Below, piece after piece: positions 1 through 8,522 of a stretch of DNA of 64,000 bases. This DNA is from SMWC01 sp045561055 (GTDB taxonomy: Bacteria; Pseudomonadota; Gammaproteobacteria; Steroidobacterales; Rariloculaceae). The stretch is taken from positions 62,001 through 126,000 of the forward strand of contig JBJKYL010000013.1 in NCBI GenBank assembly GCA_045561055.1, written 5' to 3'. Each line of letters opens with the position of its first letter. Positions within the stretch are counted from its first letter, which is position 1. Below the pieces are notes generated by a model that was not told where the DNA came from, did not search any database, and saw only the letters and a program-made list of their open reading frames with translations. The position numbers and the translations under genes were made by a program.

Positions 1-796
1 CAGCTGCACCAATAGCCCCCCAGCAGATCCCAAAGCGTGCGCTATTGAGGCCGGTAAACGGGCCTTTCAGCCCGCGAACGTCGGCAAAAGCATTCTCTTC
101 CGGGCAGAAGACGCTATCCATCACGATTTCACCCGTTATGCTAGTCCGAAGTCCGATCTTGCCGTGAATCGTCGGCGTAGATAGACCTTTACTACCTTTC
201 TCTAGGACGAATCCGCGGATTACGCCTTCTTCGTCCTTTGCCCAAACTAAGAGGACATCGGCAATCGGGCTGTTCGTGATCCAGGTTTTCGCACCAGTCA
301 GTGTCCAGCCTCCCGGAGCCTTCTTCGCACGAGTGATCATATTACCCGGGTCTGAGCCGGCATCGGGTTCGGTCAGGCCGAAGCAACCAATTAGCTTACC
401 TGTTGCGAGCTTAGGCAAGTATTTTTGCTTCATTGTCTCGCTGCCGAACTCATGAATCGGCAACATAACTAGTGACGACTGAACGCTAATCATCGAGCGG
501 TAGCCGGAGTCGACACGTTCGATTTCACGCGCAATAAGGCCATAGCAAACATAGTTCAGATTCGCCCCACCGTAGGTTTCGGGAATCATTGGTCCAATCA
601 GGCCGAGTTCACCCATCTCTCGGTATATTTCACGCTCCTCCGACTTTCCTTCGCGAAAAGCTTCCAGCACACGCGGTGCCAGCTTTTCTTGGCAGTATTT
701 GCGCGCCGCGTAAGAGACTGCGAGCTCCTCCTCGCTCAGCTGTGAATCGAGCAATAGTGGATCGTCCTCATTAAAAACTAGTTTGTTATTAGCCAT
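1..796 (-). CDS. gcdH: glutaryl-CoA dehydrogenase, N-terminal 265 residues (partial at window edge)
   Basis: FAD-dependent acyl-CoA dehydrogenase that oxidises and decarboxylates glutaryl-CoA to crotonyl-CoA in lysine, tryptophan and aromatic catabolism; cytoplasmic. The reverse-strand translation from the ATG at 796 opens MANNKLVFNEDDPLLL and closely follows the known GCDH pattern: MGELGLIGP, RVDSGYRSM-SVQSSLVM, the FAD/substrate segment CFGLTEPDAGSDP, and TGAKTWITNSPIADV. The SVQSSLVM and RVDSGYRS stretches separate GCDH from other acyl-CoA dehydrogenases. The catalytic glutamate lies in the missing C-terminal third. The open frame runs off the window with no stop. It sits apart from its neighbours, on the opposite strand to the next gene. 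Confidence 0.93.
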   Translation of the reverse strand, partial: MANNKLVFNEDDPLLLDSQLSEEELAVSYAARKYCQEKLAPRVLEAFREGKSEEREIYREMGELGLIGPMIPETYGGANLNYVCYGLIAREIERVDSGYRSMISVQSSLVMLPIHEFGSETMKQKYLPKLATGKLIGCFGLTEPDAGSDPGNMITRAKKAPGGWTLTGAKTWITNSPIADVLLVWAKDEEGVIRGFVLEKGSKGLSTPTIHGKIGLRTSITGEIVMDSVFCPEENAFADVRGLKGPFTGLNSARFGICWGAIGAA

Positions 797-1190
797 AGTT
801 TGGGTTCATTAGCCGGTGCTGAAAAATTACAAGTCTGGTGTGCGTAGACTAGGCTACACACTTTTCCGCAGTGTTTTGCTTGTGCTTATCTCTTATTGAA
901 TCGATCCGACGAGTCTTTCGTCAAGAGAAAACTAGCGGATTAATACTACATGTAAAAAAAGAAGTTAGACACACTGTGACGAAACGCAAAAAAGGTTTCC
1001 ACTAGCCGAACTACAAGATGGGATAAAGAAAAGTAGGGTAGTTAACTCTCGTGGCGAGAACGGGCCCTATGTCCACACTCGGCTATCATTGGCTTTACCA
1101 GTTGCTTCAATTGGAGCAACATGTGTCGTTCTATAGAGTAGGCTGTAGCGCACCCTGGGCCCTCTCTATCATGTTTGGGAGAAAAGCACG
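797..1190. other. 394-bp divergent intergenic region with a 20-bp dyad
   Basis: Separates gcdH (leftward) from the M55 peptidase gene (rightward), so it should carry both promoters. No convincing small gene. The clearest structure is an almost perfect dyad at 1101-1120 (arms GTTGCT / AGCAAC, with further pairing inward), about 70 bp before the peptidase start. A ribosome-binding site GGGAGA lies just before the ATG at 1191. Confidence 0.5.
1101..1120. promoter_or_regulatory. 20-bp inverted repeat, candidate operator
   Basis: Arms GTTGCT and AGCAAC pair fully, and the centre continues with one wobble, giving a near-complete palindrome. Its position about 70 bp upstream of the peptidase start fits a repressor or activator site. 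No cognate regulator is nearby, so this is a structural observation only. Confidence 0.3.
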
Positions 1191-2087
1191 ATGAAACACA
1201 GAAAAATAATGCCATTTTTTGCGCTGGCAGTAATAACAACTAACGCGTTAGCTCAGGACGGCCTGAAGATTTATATATCCGCCGACATGGAAGGCGTAGT
1301 TGGTGTCGTTACTTCGGATCAGCTCAATCCGAGTGGGTTCGAATATGCACGCTTTCGCGAGTTCCTCACCGCCGAGGTCAATGCGACTATCGAGGCGGCA
1401 AGAGCCGCCGGCGCGACAGAGTTCTTGATCAGCGATTCTCACGGTAATGGTCAGAATTTACTGATCGAAAGGTTGCCAGATGACGTTATGGTCGTGCGTT
1501 CCTGGCCACGCGAGCTCGGAATGATGGAAGGAATCGATGAGAGTTTCGATGGCGTTATCTTTATTGGTTATCACGCCAGTACCGCGAACACACAGGGTGT
1601 CCGTGCGCACACAATGTCGAGTGCGAACATAACGGGCCTGCGTTTGAATGGTATGTCTATGTCCGAGGGCAGCATCAACGCGGCAATTGCGGGGCAATTC
1701 GGCGTGCCGGTCATTATGGTCTCGGGTGATGATGTCACAATCGAGGAGAGCCGCTCGATAATCGGTGATATCGAAGGCGCTGTCGTGAAATGGGCGAGAG
1801 GGTTTCATTCAGCCCAAACATTGACACCTGAGGCCGGTTACGAAGTCATCCGTGCTACAACGAATTCGGCCATCGAACGTATTGAAGATTTCGAACCGTA
1901 TGTGCTCGATACGCCGGTTGAGCTTGAGCTGAGCCTTAAACACTATCGGGCTGTGGAGCTCTTGTCCTATCTGTCAAACGTTGAGCGGGTCGATTCGCAC
2001 ACCATTAGGTTCATTGGCGCTGATATGATCGAAATCTCCAGGTTTCTGCGTATGGCAGTCGGATATCGTGTCGATTTGCAGCCTTAG
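1191..2087 (+). CDS. secreted M55-family (DppA-like) zinc D-aminopeptidase
   Basis: M55 enzymes are zinc aminopeptidases that remove N-terminal D-amino acids from short peptides. Family ligands are all visible: SADMEG (Asp32, Glu34), SDSHGN (His84), GYHAS (His128) and MSEGSINAA (Glu159). His140 in RAHTMSS matches the catalytic His of DppA. Unlike cytoplasmic DppA, the 298-residue protein begins with a signal peptide (cleavage after about residue 21, LA-QD), so it should act in the periplasm, perhaps on peptidoglycan-derived D-peptides. The start is backed by GGGAGA about 8 nt upstream. It is monocistronic between divergent gcdH and a convergent epimerase. Confidence 0.88.
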   Translation: MKHRKIMPFFALAVITTNALAQDGLKIYISADMEGVVGVVTSDQLNPSGFEYARFREFLTAEVNATIEAARAAGATEFLISDSHGNGQNLLIERLPDDVMVVRSWPRELGMMEGIDESFDGVIFIGYHASTANTQGVRAHTMSSANITGLRLNGMSMSEGSINAAIAGQFGVPVIMVSGDDVTIEESRSIIGDIEGAVVKWARGFHSAQTLTPEAGYEVIRATTNSAIERIEDFEPYVLDTPVELELSLKHYRAVELLSYLSNVERVDSHTIRFIGADMIEISRFLRMAVGYRVDLQP

Positions 2088-2248
2088 CGCGTACGTTGGA
2101 CTAGTTTGTATTAAAAATATTTAATTATTATTGCTGGTACAACATATTCTAGGCGACAACTGATTCTCACTGCCGCATCTGCTTGCGGTATGTGACGTGC
2201 GGCTTCGCTGCTCGCGAAGTAGAACGGCGCATTGCCTGGGGAGGCCAG

Positions 2249-3364
2249 TTAGCGGTTCTTGTGGTCGCGTTGTAGGCCTGGTTTGCGGGGATGCGCGTAA
2301 GAATGATCGAACGGTGATTCAATGTGGGGTAATGCGCCCATGCGCTCGTTTGCATCACGGAGAATCCCGGCCAACTGGTCCTCCACCTCATAGTGGGCCC
2401 GCAGACTCGCTACGGAATCGTCATCCAGCGGATGGTCCTTAAACCATTGCACGGTCTGGCGTACCGCGTTTAATGGGTTGACTCGATCCGAATAACCTAG
2501 CTGTTGGCAAATCTTGGAGACGTCAAGATACTGGTGCAGCCCCCGGCCATTGACACGCATAAGATCACGGGTTGGTGACGCAAACTGATCAGGCGCCGAC
2601 AGGATCTCCAGCGGCCACTCCATCGCCTCTGCAATCAGGCCGACCCATTGGGCGAAAGAAAACTGGCGCTCATCGCCACAGTTATATATTTGCCCCGCTG
2701 AAGTTTGAGGTTGATCGACCGCGAGCAGAACCGCGTGCGCTAAATTCTCCGAATAACCTCGAGAGGTTATCGCCAGCCCGCTATTAGGCAATATCGCGTA
2801 GGATCGTTGGTCGAGACAGCGTTGCATTACCCACCAAAAACTTGTCGGGGCAACTTGCCAAGGTCCATACACAAGTGGATAGCGGTAATGGGTGACATTC
2901 ATTGTCCCCGCCGTGTGTTGTGCCATGACCGCATCTTCGGTCGTGCGAACTAGATAGCTGAAGCGACTCTCTTCTTCCGTCTCGACTAAGGGAGCATCCT
3001 CAGACGTGGGAATCGGCATCCCTGATGGAGTATATTCTTTTGGCGTTCCAGGCAAACCGAACCCACTATAACTCGCCATGCCGCCCACCGAAATAAGCCG
3101 GTCCGTCTTCTTTGAAACAACTTCCGCGACGTAGCGTAGTCGACCATATGTGGCTATCACGATGTCGAATGTCCGTGCTCTGAGCGCCGCCTCAAGGCTT
3201 TCGGTAAAATGCGGATCGCCAACGACTCGTTCAACGCTTGGCGGAATCGCGTTTGAGTCACGACTTCCCCGGTTCAGCATTACGACATCGTAGCCCCGGG
3301 CGATTAATCCACCAATGATGTGCGGTCCAGTAGGTCCGGTGCCACCGATTATCAATGCCTTCAT
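2249..3364 (-). CDS. NAD(P)-dependent epimerase/dehydratase (atypical SDR)
   Basis: Extended or atypical short-chain dehydrogenase with an N-terminal Rossmann motif GGTGPTGPHI at residues 7-16, a variant of GxxGxxG, followed by VVMLNRG, which contacts the cofactor. No clear YxxxK pair is evident, so it may be an isoflavone-reductase- or RNA-binding-like atypical SDR. The frame stays open 22 codons upstream, but the ATG at 3364 is preferred: it has CTGAGGA at good spacing and starts directly at the Rossmann fold (MKALIIGG), giving 371 residues. There is no signal peptide. Substrate unknown. It stands alone between the peptidase (convergent) and the tRNA gene. Confidence 0.8.
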   Translation of the reverse strand: MKALIIGGTGPTGPHIIGGLIARGYDVVMLNRGSRDSNAIPPSVERVVGDPHFTESLEAALRARTFDIVIATYGRLRYVAEVVSKKTDRLISVGGMASYSGFGLPGTPKEYTPSGMPIPTSEDAPLVETEEESRFSYLVRTTEDAVMAQHTAGTMNVTHYRYPLVYGPWQVAPTSFWWVMQRCLDQRSYAILPNSGLAITSRGYSENLAHAVLLAVDQPQTSAGQIYNCGDERQFSFAQWVGLIAEAMEWPLEILSAPDQFASPTRDLMRVNGRGLHQYLDVSKICQQLGYSDRVNPLNAVRQTVQWFKDHPLDDDSVASLRAHYEVEDQLAGILRDANERMGALPHIESPFDHSYAHPRKPGLQRDHKNR

Positions 3365-3571
3365 TTCTGAATCCTCAGGTTTTTTGGTTATGTAGACAGC
3401 TCGTTCTGGAAAGAATTTCCTATTCTTCATTACTCTTGTTCTACTAACCAGTAGAAGATTAGTCGAGAAATTATGGGTATTCTTTGCATATAGTTAATGT
3501 GCTTAAACACGCCACCTGTATGTACCATATGCGATACTGGGACTTACATATAAATAACCTATTGTTTTTAT

Positions 3572-3648
3572 TGGTCGGGGTGAGAGGATTTGAACCTCCG
3601 GCCCCTGCCTCCCGAAGACAGTGCTCTACCAGGCTGAGCTACACCCCG
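3572..3648 (-). tRNA. tRNA-Pro(CGG)
   Basis: A 77-nt cloverleaf reads on the minus strand: acceptor CGGGGTG / CACCCCG, D-arm GCTC/GAGC, anticodon stem CTGTC/GGCAG around loop TTCGGGA (anticodon CGG), a T-arm with loop TTCAAAT, discriminator A and an encoded CCA (3572-3574). CGG reads the proline codon CCG. All stems pair, with one G-T in the anticodon stem. Confidence 0.95.
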
Positions 3649-4005
3649 TTACAAGAAGAAACAATAGAATCAATTATATGATGGACAGCTTCGGGAGAGT
3701 TGTTCGCGATCTTGATTCAGTATGCCTGATTTCTGATGTGAATCGACGTCTCACGATCATCTAATACTGTTTCCGTGAGACAGACCCATATTGTCACGAA
3801 ACGTGGATAGAGTATAGACACTATGGTTTGTGCATATCTAGTGGTTTCAGACCGGAACTCAAAGGGATCTTCGTTTTATCCTCTATATAGATAAAATCGT
3901 TTTTACATTACAGCAGAATTTTCGTATTGGGTAGACAGCCCTAGGCCTTATAGTCAGAGGGTTTTCCGTGTTTTTTGTTCCCCAATAGTTGAAAGAAAGG
4001 AAAGC
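3649..4005. other. 357-bp intergenic region with two inverted repeats
   Basis: Separates tRNA-Pro (leftward) from the DUF6152-type gene (rightward). Two inverted repeats are visible: GTCTCACG (3748-3755) with CGTGAGAC (3774-3781) around 18 nt, and AT-rich TTTTATC (3874-3880) with GATAAAA (3890-3896) followed by a short T run. No protein gene is supported. The promoter of the tRNA should lie near 3650-3700. Confidence 0.4.
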
Positions 4006-5187
4006 ATGGTGTGTATAAGTGCTTATGTTATTTGGGAAGCTATGGCTATAATTAGTGAGTTGCCAGTAACCCTGTCTGGATCAAAAAATTGGGCGAATGA
4101 GATGACCATCAGAATGCTTTTGTGTCGGCTAGTTAAATCACTTGCGTCTGAAATTGTTTTTTTCGGCATCCTAAGTTTGCCTATCGTGAGTAGTGCTCAT
4201 CATGCTATTGCTGGTAACTACGATTCCCAAACCGTCGTTGAGGTAGAAGGGGAAATTACGTCAATCTTGATGCGAAATCCGCATCCACAAATAGCGATGC
4301 GTGTCACGACAGAAAATGGTGAAGTACAGGATTGGCAGATGGCAACTACGGCGCTTAGCAATATGCGTAGGTGGCAGATTGATCCTGATTTTATCCAAGT
4401 TGGCGATATTATTCGGGCGGCTGGAAATCCTTCTGTTCGAGTAGACTATGGGCTCTATATCAGTAACCTTTTGACCGCGGAAGGTGAAGAAGTCCTGTTA
4501 GGTGGCAACGTTCAGCCGATATGGACTGACCGTACGATCGAAATGTCTACAAGTAGACGTGCAGGGCTTGGCGATACCTCTTCACCGGAGCTGGGGATCT
4601 TTCGGGTCTGGAGTACAGTCGACAACATCCCCATGCTCATGCCGAGAAATATCGGCCGAACACCTGCAGGTCGCGCTAATCTTACCGAAGCCGCACTTGT
4701 AGCGGTCGATGATTTTGATTGGGTGCGTGACAATCCACTAAAAAACTGTGCTGAAAAAGGTATGCCACTTATCATGGAAGCGCCCTATCCGTTTGAATTT
4801 CTGCAGGACGGTGAGAATATTCTCTGGCATAACGAGGAGTTCGATACCTATCGGACAATTCATATGTCGCCTAATGCTTCCACAGGTGGACAGCCAAACT
4901 CGCTACTCGGCTACTCGTTAGGGTACTGGGAGGACGAATTCACACTGGTCGTTAATACGAGCCACGTTAACTGGGGGCATTTCGACGGTCAGGGTGTTCC
5001 GGCAAGTACACAGTTAGAATCTATCGAGCGTTTTGAGCTAAGTCCACAAGGGGACCGGCTAGATTACAGCATCACAATCTCTGATCCGGTGTACCTAATT
5101 GAACCAATGACTTTCGGTAAGCATTGGGTCTGGTACCCCGACGCTGAGGTCGGCGTCTACGATTGTTTGGTCGCAGCAGAAGATTAA
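4006..5187 (+). CDS. exported two-domain DUF6152-type protein (fused N and C domains)
   Basis: Function unknown. Domain one (residues about 65-180) shows DUF6152 features: HHAIAG right after a signal peptide, EVEGEITS, and the NPH motif at 91-93. Domain two (about 195-390) has GIFRVWS, GMP...PYPFEF, LGYSLGYWED, LVVNTSHVNW, SDPVYLIEP and a C-terminal YDC, shared with several proteins in this window. The start is uncertain: ATG 4006 has a good AAAGGAAAG site, but the signal peptide begins at the internal ATG 4102, leaving 32 extra residues if 4006 is used. With 4102, cleavage at VSSA-HH would expose His-His. It faces the NHL gene convergently. Periplasmic location is expected. Confidence 0.8.
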   Translation: MVCISAYVIWEAMAIISELPVTLSGSKNWANEMTIRMLLCRLVKSLASEIVFFGILSLPIVSSAHHAIAGNYDSQTVVEVEGEITSILMRNPHPQIAMRVTTENGEVQDWQMATTALSNMRRWQIDPDFIQVGDIIRAAGNPSVRVDYGLYISNLLTAEGEEVLLGGNVQPIWTDRTIEMSTSRRAGLGDTSSPELGIFRVWSTVDNIPMLMPRNIGRTPAGRANLTEAALVAVDDFDWVRDNPLKNCAEKGMPLIMEAPYPFEFLQDGENILWHNEEFDTYRTIHMSPNASTGGQPNSLLGYSLGYWEDEFTLVVNTSHVNWGHFDGQGVPASTQLESIERFELSPQGDRLDYSITISDPVYLIEPMTFGKHWVWYPDAEVGVYDCLVAAED

Positions 5188-5259
5188 TCTCAGCGCAAAG
5201 TTAATATCGTCTTTCGTATCGTTTTGGGTACCGTTCTTTTACTAAAAATAGTTGGGCTT

Positions 5260-6468
5260 CTATTCCATTAGTATAAATTTTTGTACGCGCTTACCCGTCA
5301 GTACTTCGCCTGTATAAATATTGCCTTGCGAATCGCTCGCTATACCGTCGATCCAATAGAATTGACCCGCATTTCTTCCTGGGCTACCGAACTGTCCAAC
5401 GTGGTCTCCCGTCATGCGGTCATGAATCCATACTCTATGATTTGTACCATCAGCGATAAACATGTATTTCTGTGCGTCGTCGTGAGAGAACGCCAAGCTG
5501 TAAGTTGTTCCACACATTGGTAGGGTTGCATGACCGGGCCCACCGCACATCGGACCACGTGCCGGTGTGTTCGGTGCTACATGGATGTCTTGAACGTGTT
5601 CACCTTGCTTTGTGAAAACTTGAATGCGATTCATGCCGCGTTCACAGATGTAGACCAAACCGTCGTTAGAAATCATAGTGCAGTGAAGAGCTGGTGCGAA
5701 CGCTTCTTGATAAGGCGGTGGGCCACCATTCCAATCATATGCCGGAGTGCGTTCGTTACTGATCTCGCTTAGCGGCATACCATGACCGCCCCAGCCGCGC
5801 TTAAAATCGCCGTTATCCATATCATAGACAAGCACGCGTTTGCCCTCAGTTAGATAAATCTCTCGGGCTTCGTTATCGAGCGTGAAGTTGTGCACCCCGT
5901 TTACGAGTACGTCAGTCGCTTGATTGTCTTGAAAGTTTCTCGGTATCGGTATTTCGCCTGGTGCGGGCCTCGGGCCGCGAAAGGGAGCATCCCAGAGAAA
6001 TTCTCCTTCGCGTGTAAACTTCATCAAGCCCTCACCCTGTCCGAACGCTGAAACCCAGACGTTGAAATCACTATCGACTACAACTGACTGTGGACGTCGT
6101 GCCCACTGTGGATGAAAGCCAGGACCGCCCCATGCATTGTGTATATTCCCCTCGGCGTCGAATTCGATTATTTCGGGTGCCGGGATACAGCAGTCGCCAC
6201 GAGGCGGTGAGTAAGTTGCCATTGCTTCGTCAGGGCGCATGTCATCAGCACGACTTACGGCCCATATGTGATCGTTCTTATCTGTAGTTATGAAGGGCAC
6301 GCCTTGTATTAGCCAGGCGTTTGGAAACGGAACCTTCGGCCAGAATGGATCAACGGTGTATTCGGGTACAGCTATATCCTGTGCATAGGTGACTAGAGGA
6401 AGTGAGCTTAGTGTTACTAGTCCAATGAGAGAAAAGAAGTAATTTTCGCGTCGAAAAAATGTTTTCAT
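5260..6468 (-). CDS. exported NHL-repeat beta-propeller protein
   Basis: A 402-residue protein with a signal peptide ending near LVTYAQ. Repeated strand motifs of the type 'GVxxDxxGNxWVxxxxxxRVQVF' (for example PQSVVVDSDFNVWVS, DGLVYICERGMNRIQVF, DGIASDSQGNIYTGEV) mark NHL repeats, giving a propeller of about six blades like peptidyl-hydroxyglycine amidating lyase relatives. Such proteins are often auto-annotated as lyases, but no catalytic claim is justified here. It opens with VDPFWPK, shared with the paralogue at 14095-15150. Probably periplasmic. It is transcribed alone; the next upstream gene, a sulfatase, is divergent. Confidence 0.8.
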   Translation of the reverse strand: MKTFFRRENYFFSLIGLVTLSSLPLVTYAQDIAVPEYTVDPFWPKVPFPNAWLIQGVPFITTDKNDHIWAVSRADDMRPDEAMATYSPPRGDCCIPAPEIIEFDAEGNIHNAWGGPGFHPQWARRPQSVVVDSDFNVWVSAFGQGEGLMKFTREGEFLWDAPFRGPRPAPGEIPIPRNFQDNQATDVLVNGVHNFTLDNEAREIYLTEGKRVLVYDMDNGDFKRGWGGHGMPLSEISNERTPAYDWNGGPPPYQEAFAPALHCTMISNDGLVYICERGMNRIQVFTKQGEHVQDIHVAPNTPARGPMCGGPGHATLPMCGTTYSLAFSHDDAQKYMFIADGTNHRVWIHDRMTGDHVGQFGSPGRNAGQFYWIDGIASDSQGNIYTGEVLTGKRVQKFILME

Positions 6469-6779
6469 CTGCTACTCCCGAGAATTGTTATTGCACTGCC
6501 TCTTAGCTAGTTTGAGGTTTTTTGAGTCAAAAATTATTTATATCAATGTTATCAGTTTCTAAAGTAGAGAGAGTGCACTGCTAGTTTAGGGTAACTGGAA
6601 TGTTATGAGTATCGAGATAAAAAAAACGTTACCGATAGCTAGCGATATCAGAAATTAAAGCTACTAAAAATAGCGATTGTTTTTGGTCTGGTATACGCTA
6701 CCTACAATAAAGTTAGGGTCCTCAGAGGACAATTTCTCAATACTATAGTTCGCCAAATCAGCAATTTGTTGGAGATGAG
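6469..6779. other. 311-bp divergent intergenic region
   Basis: Lies between the NHL gene and the sulfatase gene and must hold both promoters. The most regular element is a tight palindrome at 6718-6730 (GTCCTC-A-GAGGAC), about 50 bp before the sulfatase start, in operator-like position. A GGAGATGAG Shine-Dalgarno sequence abuts the sulfatase ATG. No gene seen. Confidence 0.45.
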
Positions 6780-8369
6780 ATGAGGTATTGGCTTGTTTTT
6801 TTAACCGTGTTTGGTCTCAGTATTCCTGCAGCCTATTCTCAAGAAAACCGTCGTCCGAATATTCTTTACATTGTCGCGGATGATCTGGGATTCACCGATA
6901 TTGGCGCATTTGGTAGCGAAATATCAACGCCTAATCTTGATGCATTAGCTTACGAAGGCGTTAGGTTGACGAACTTTCACACGGACCGTTCTTGCCAGGC
7001 TACCCGCACGATGTTGATGACCAGCACTGGAACAGGAAGATCACTGCAACTCATTGGGAATCCTATGAGCGGTAGGCGTGGGCATCTGTTGCGACAGGAT
7101 TGGGCAATTCTTCCAGAATTTCTGCAGGACGCTGGTTACACGACGTTTATGACGGGAAAATGGGATCTTGGTATTGGCGAAAATTATACGCCACACACGC
7201 GTGGATTTGATCGTTCCTTCGTGCTCCTTGACGCTTCGGCTAGTCATTTTGCAGAAAAATTCTGGGAGGACCCGACACCGTATCGGGACGAAGGTGTCAT
7301 AGTGACGATTGATGACTTGCCTGAGAACTTTTACTCCACCGAGTACTACACGGACAAAATGATCGAGTACCTACAGGCCCACGGTAGCGATGAGCCTTGG
7401 TTCGCATACGTCCCCTATACCGCGCCGCATTGGCCTTTACAACTTCCTGATGCTTGGCTGGACCGTTACGCTGGAAGATACGATGAAGGGTACGACGTAT
7501 TACGCGAAGAGCGCATGGTGAAAGCCGAAGAACTGGGCGTGTTGCCGCCGAATGCTGACCCAGATAGCTATACGTTCTCCGAAAGTTCCTGGGCAACACT
7601 CAGTGCAGAAGACAAAGTGAAGCATGCGCGTGCCCAGGAGATATATGCCGGTATGGTTGAGTACATGGATATGAGTGTCGGCCGGCTCGTAGATTATTTA
7701 GAGCAAAGCGGTCAAATTGACGATACCGTGATCATGTTTTCTTCCGATCATGGTGGTTCCGACAGTGCGGCTGGTCTAGTGGAAGGTGCACAGACGGGTA
7801 ACGTGCCGAATCTTGACCGTCGCGTCGAGAATTACGGTCGTAAGCGTTCTTATATCGACCATGGGCCCGGATTTGCTTCAGCGTCGACGGCGCCGCTCAA
7901 GGGTTATAAAGGAATGCATACGGAAGGGGGGCTGACTGCTGCCGCGTTCCTTTGGTATCCGGCGCAGATCCTGGCCGGTACGGTGAATAACACCTACATG
8001 ACTGTTATGGACGTATTACCAACTTTTCTTGAAATAGCGGAAACTGAACACCCCGGCGCGTCTGAGTATAAGGGGCGTCAAATTAAAGGTATCGTTGGTC
8101 GATCGTTTTGGCCACATCTGATCGGTGAAGCCGATTTAGTTCATCCCCCGACTGATATTACTGGATGGGTGAACCGCGAATTCGGCGCGTTGATTCGCGG
8201 TAACTTCAAACTTGTTAATGGAGAATCGTTAAATGCCGACGGTGTATCGCCATGGCAGCTCTACGATCTTTCAATTGATCGTGGTGAGACACGAGATATC
8301 TCCGCCGAGCATCCCGAATTGACTGCAGAACTTGCCGCTGAATGGCAAGAGAATTGGAGTCAGCGTTAG
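6780..8369 (+). CDS. exported type I sulfatase (formylglycine-dependent)
   Basis: Hydrolyses sulfate esters; exported by a signal peptide (cleavage after about residue 20). The alkaline-phosphatase-fold motifs are present: calcium ligands Asp34-Asp35 in VADDLG, the modifiable Cys72 in CQATR (C-x-A-x-R, an accepted sulfatase signature), TGKWDLG with Lys127, and SSDHGG further on. The usual Pro of CxPxR is Ala, and the segment after the signature (LMTSTGTGR) is longer than the common LLTGR. It has 529 residues, full length. It is paralogous to the disrupted sulfatase at 32469-34164. No formylglycine-generating enzyme is encoded in the window. A LysR gene follows in the same direction 150 bp downstream. 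Confidence 0.92.
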   Translation: MRYWLVFLTVFGLSIPAAYSQENRRPNILYIVADDLGFTDIGAFGSEISTPNLDALAYEGVRLTNFHTDRSCQATRTMLMTSTGTGRSLQLIGNPMSGRRGHLLRQDWAILPEFLQDAGYTTFMTGKWDLGIGENYTPHTRGFDRSFVLLDASASHFAEKFWEDPTPYRDEGVIVTIDDLPENFYSTEYYTDKMIEYLQAHGSDEPWFAYVPYTAPHWPLQLPDAWLDRYAGRYDEGYDVLREERMVKAEELGVLPPNADPDSYTFSESSWATLSAEDKVKHARAQEIYAGMVEYMDMSVGRLVDYLEQSGQIDDTVIMFSSDHGGSDSAAGLVEGAQTGNVPNLDRRVENYGRKRSYIDHGPGFASASTAPLKGYKGMHTEGGLTAAAFLWYPAQILAGTVNNTYMTVMDVLPTFLEIAETEHPGASEYKGRQIKGIVGRSFWPHLIGEADLVHPPTDITGWVNREFGALIRGNFKLVNGESLNADGVSPWQLYDLSIDRGETRDISAEHPELTAELAAEWQENWSQR

Positions 8370-8459
8370 ACCCTATATTTATACGTATTTGTTATAGCAT
8401 TGGTAGATGGTGAAGTGATCACTGACTGCATACCAAGATAAATCACTGACTATAATCTT

Positions 8460-8484
8460 ATATCATAACTTCAAGTTATGATAT
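8460..8484. promoter_or_regulatory. 25-bp perfect palindrome upstream of lysR-type gene, probable LTTR operator
   Basis: Twelve-base arms pair perfectly around one central base; the core half-site is ATAACTT / AAGTTAT, which fits the T-N11-A architecture of LysR-type operators. It lies about 40 bp before the first plausible LysR codon and 90 bp after the sulfatase stop, as expected for autoregulation. Regulator assignment is inferred from adjacency. Confidence 0.6.
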
Positions 8485-8522
8485 GGTTGTTGATTCTGAG
8501 TTAATTAGAGGAATCGAGAGCC

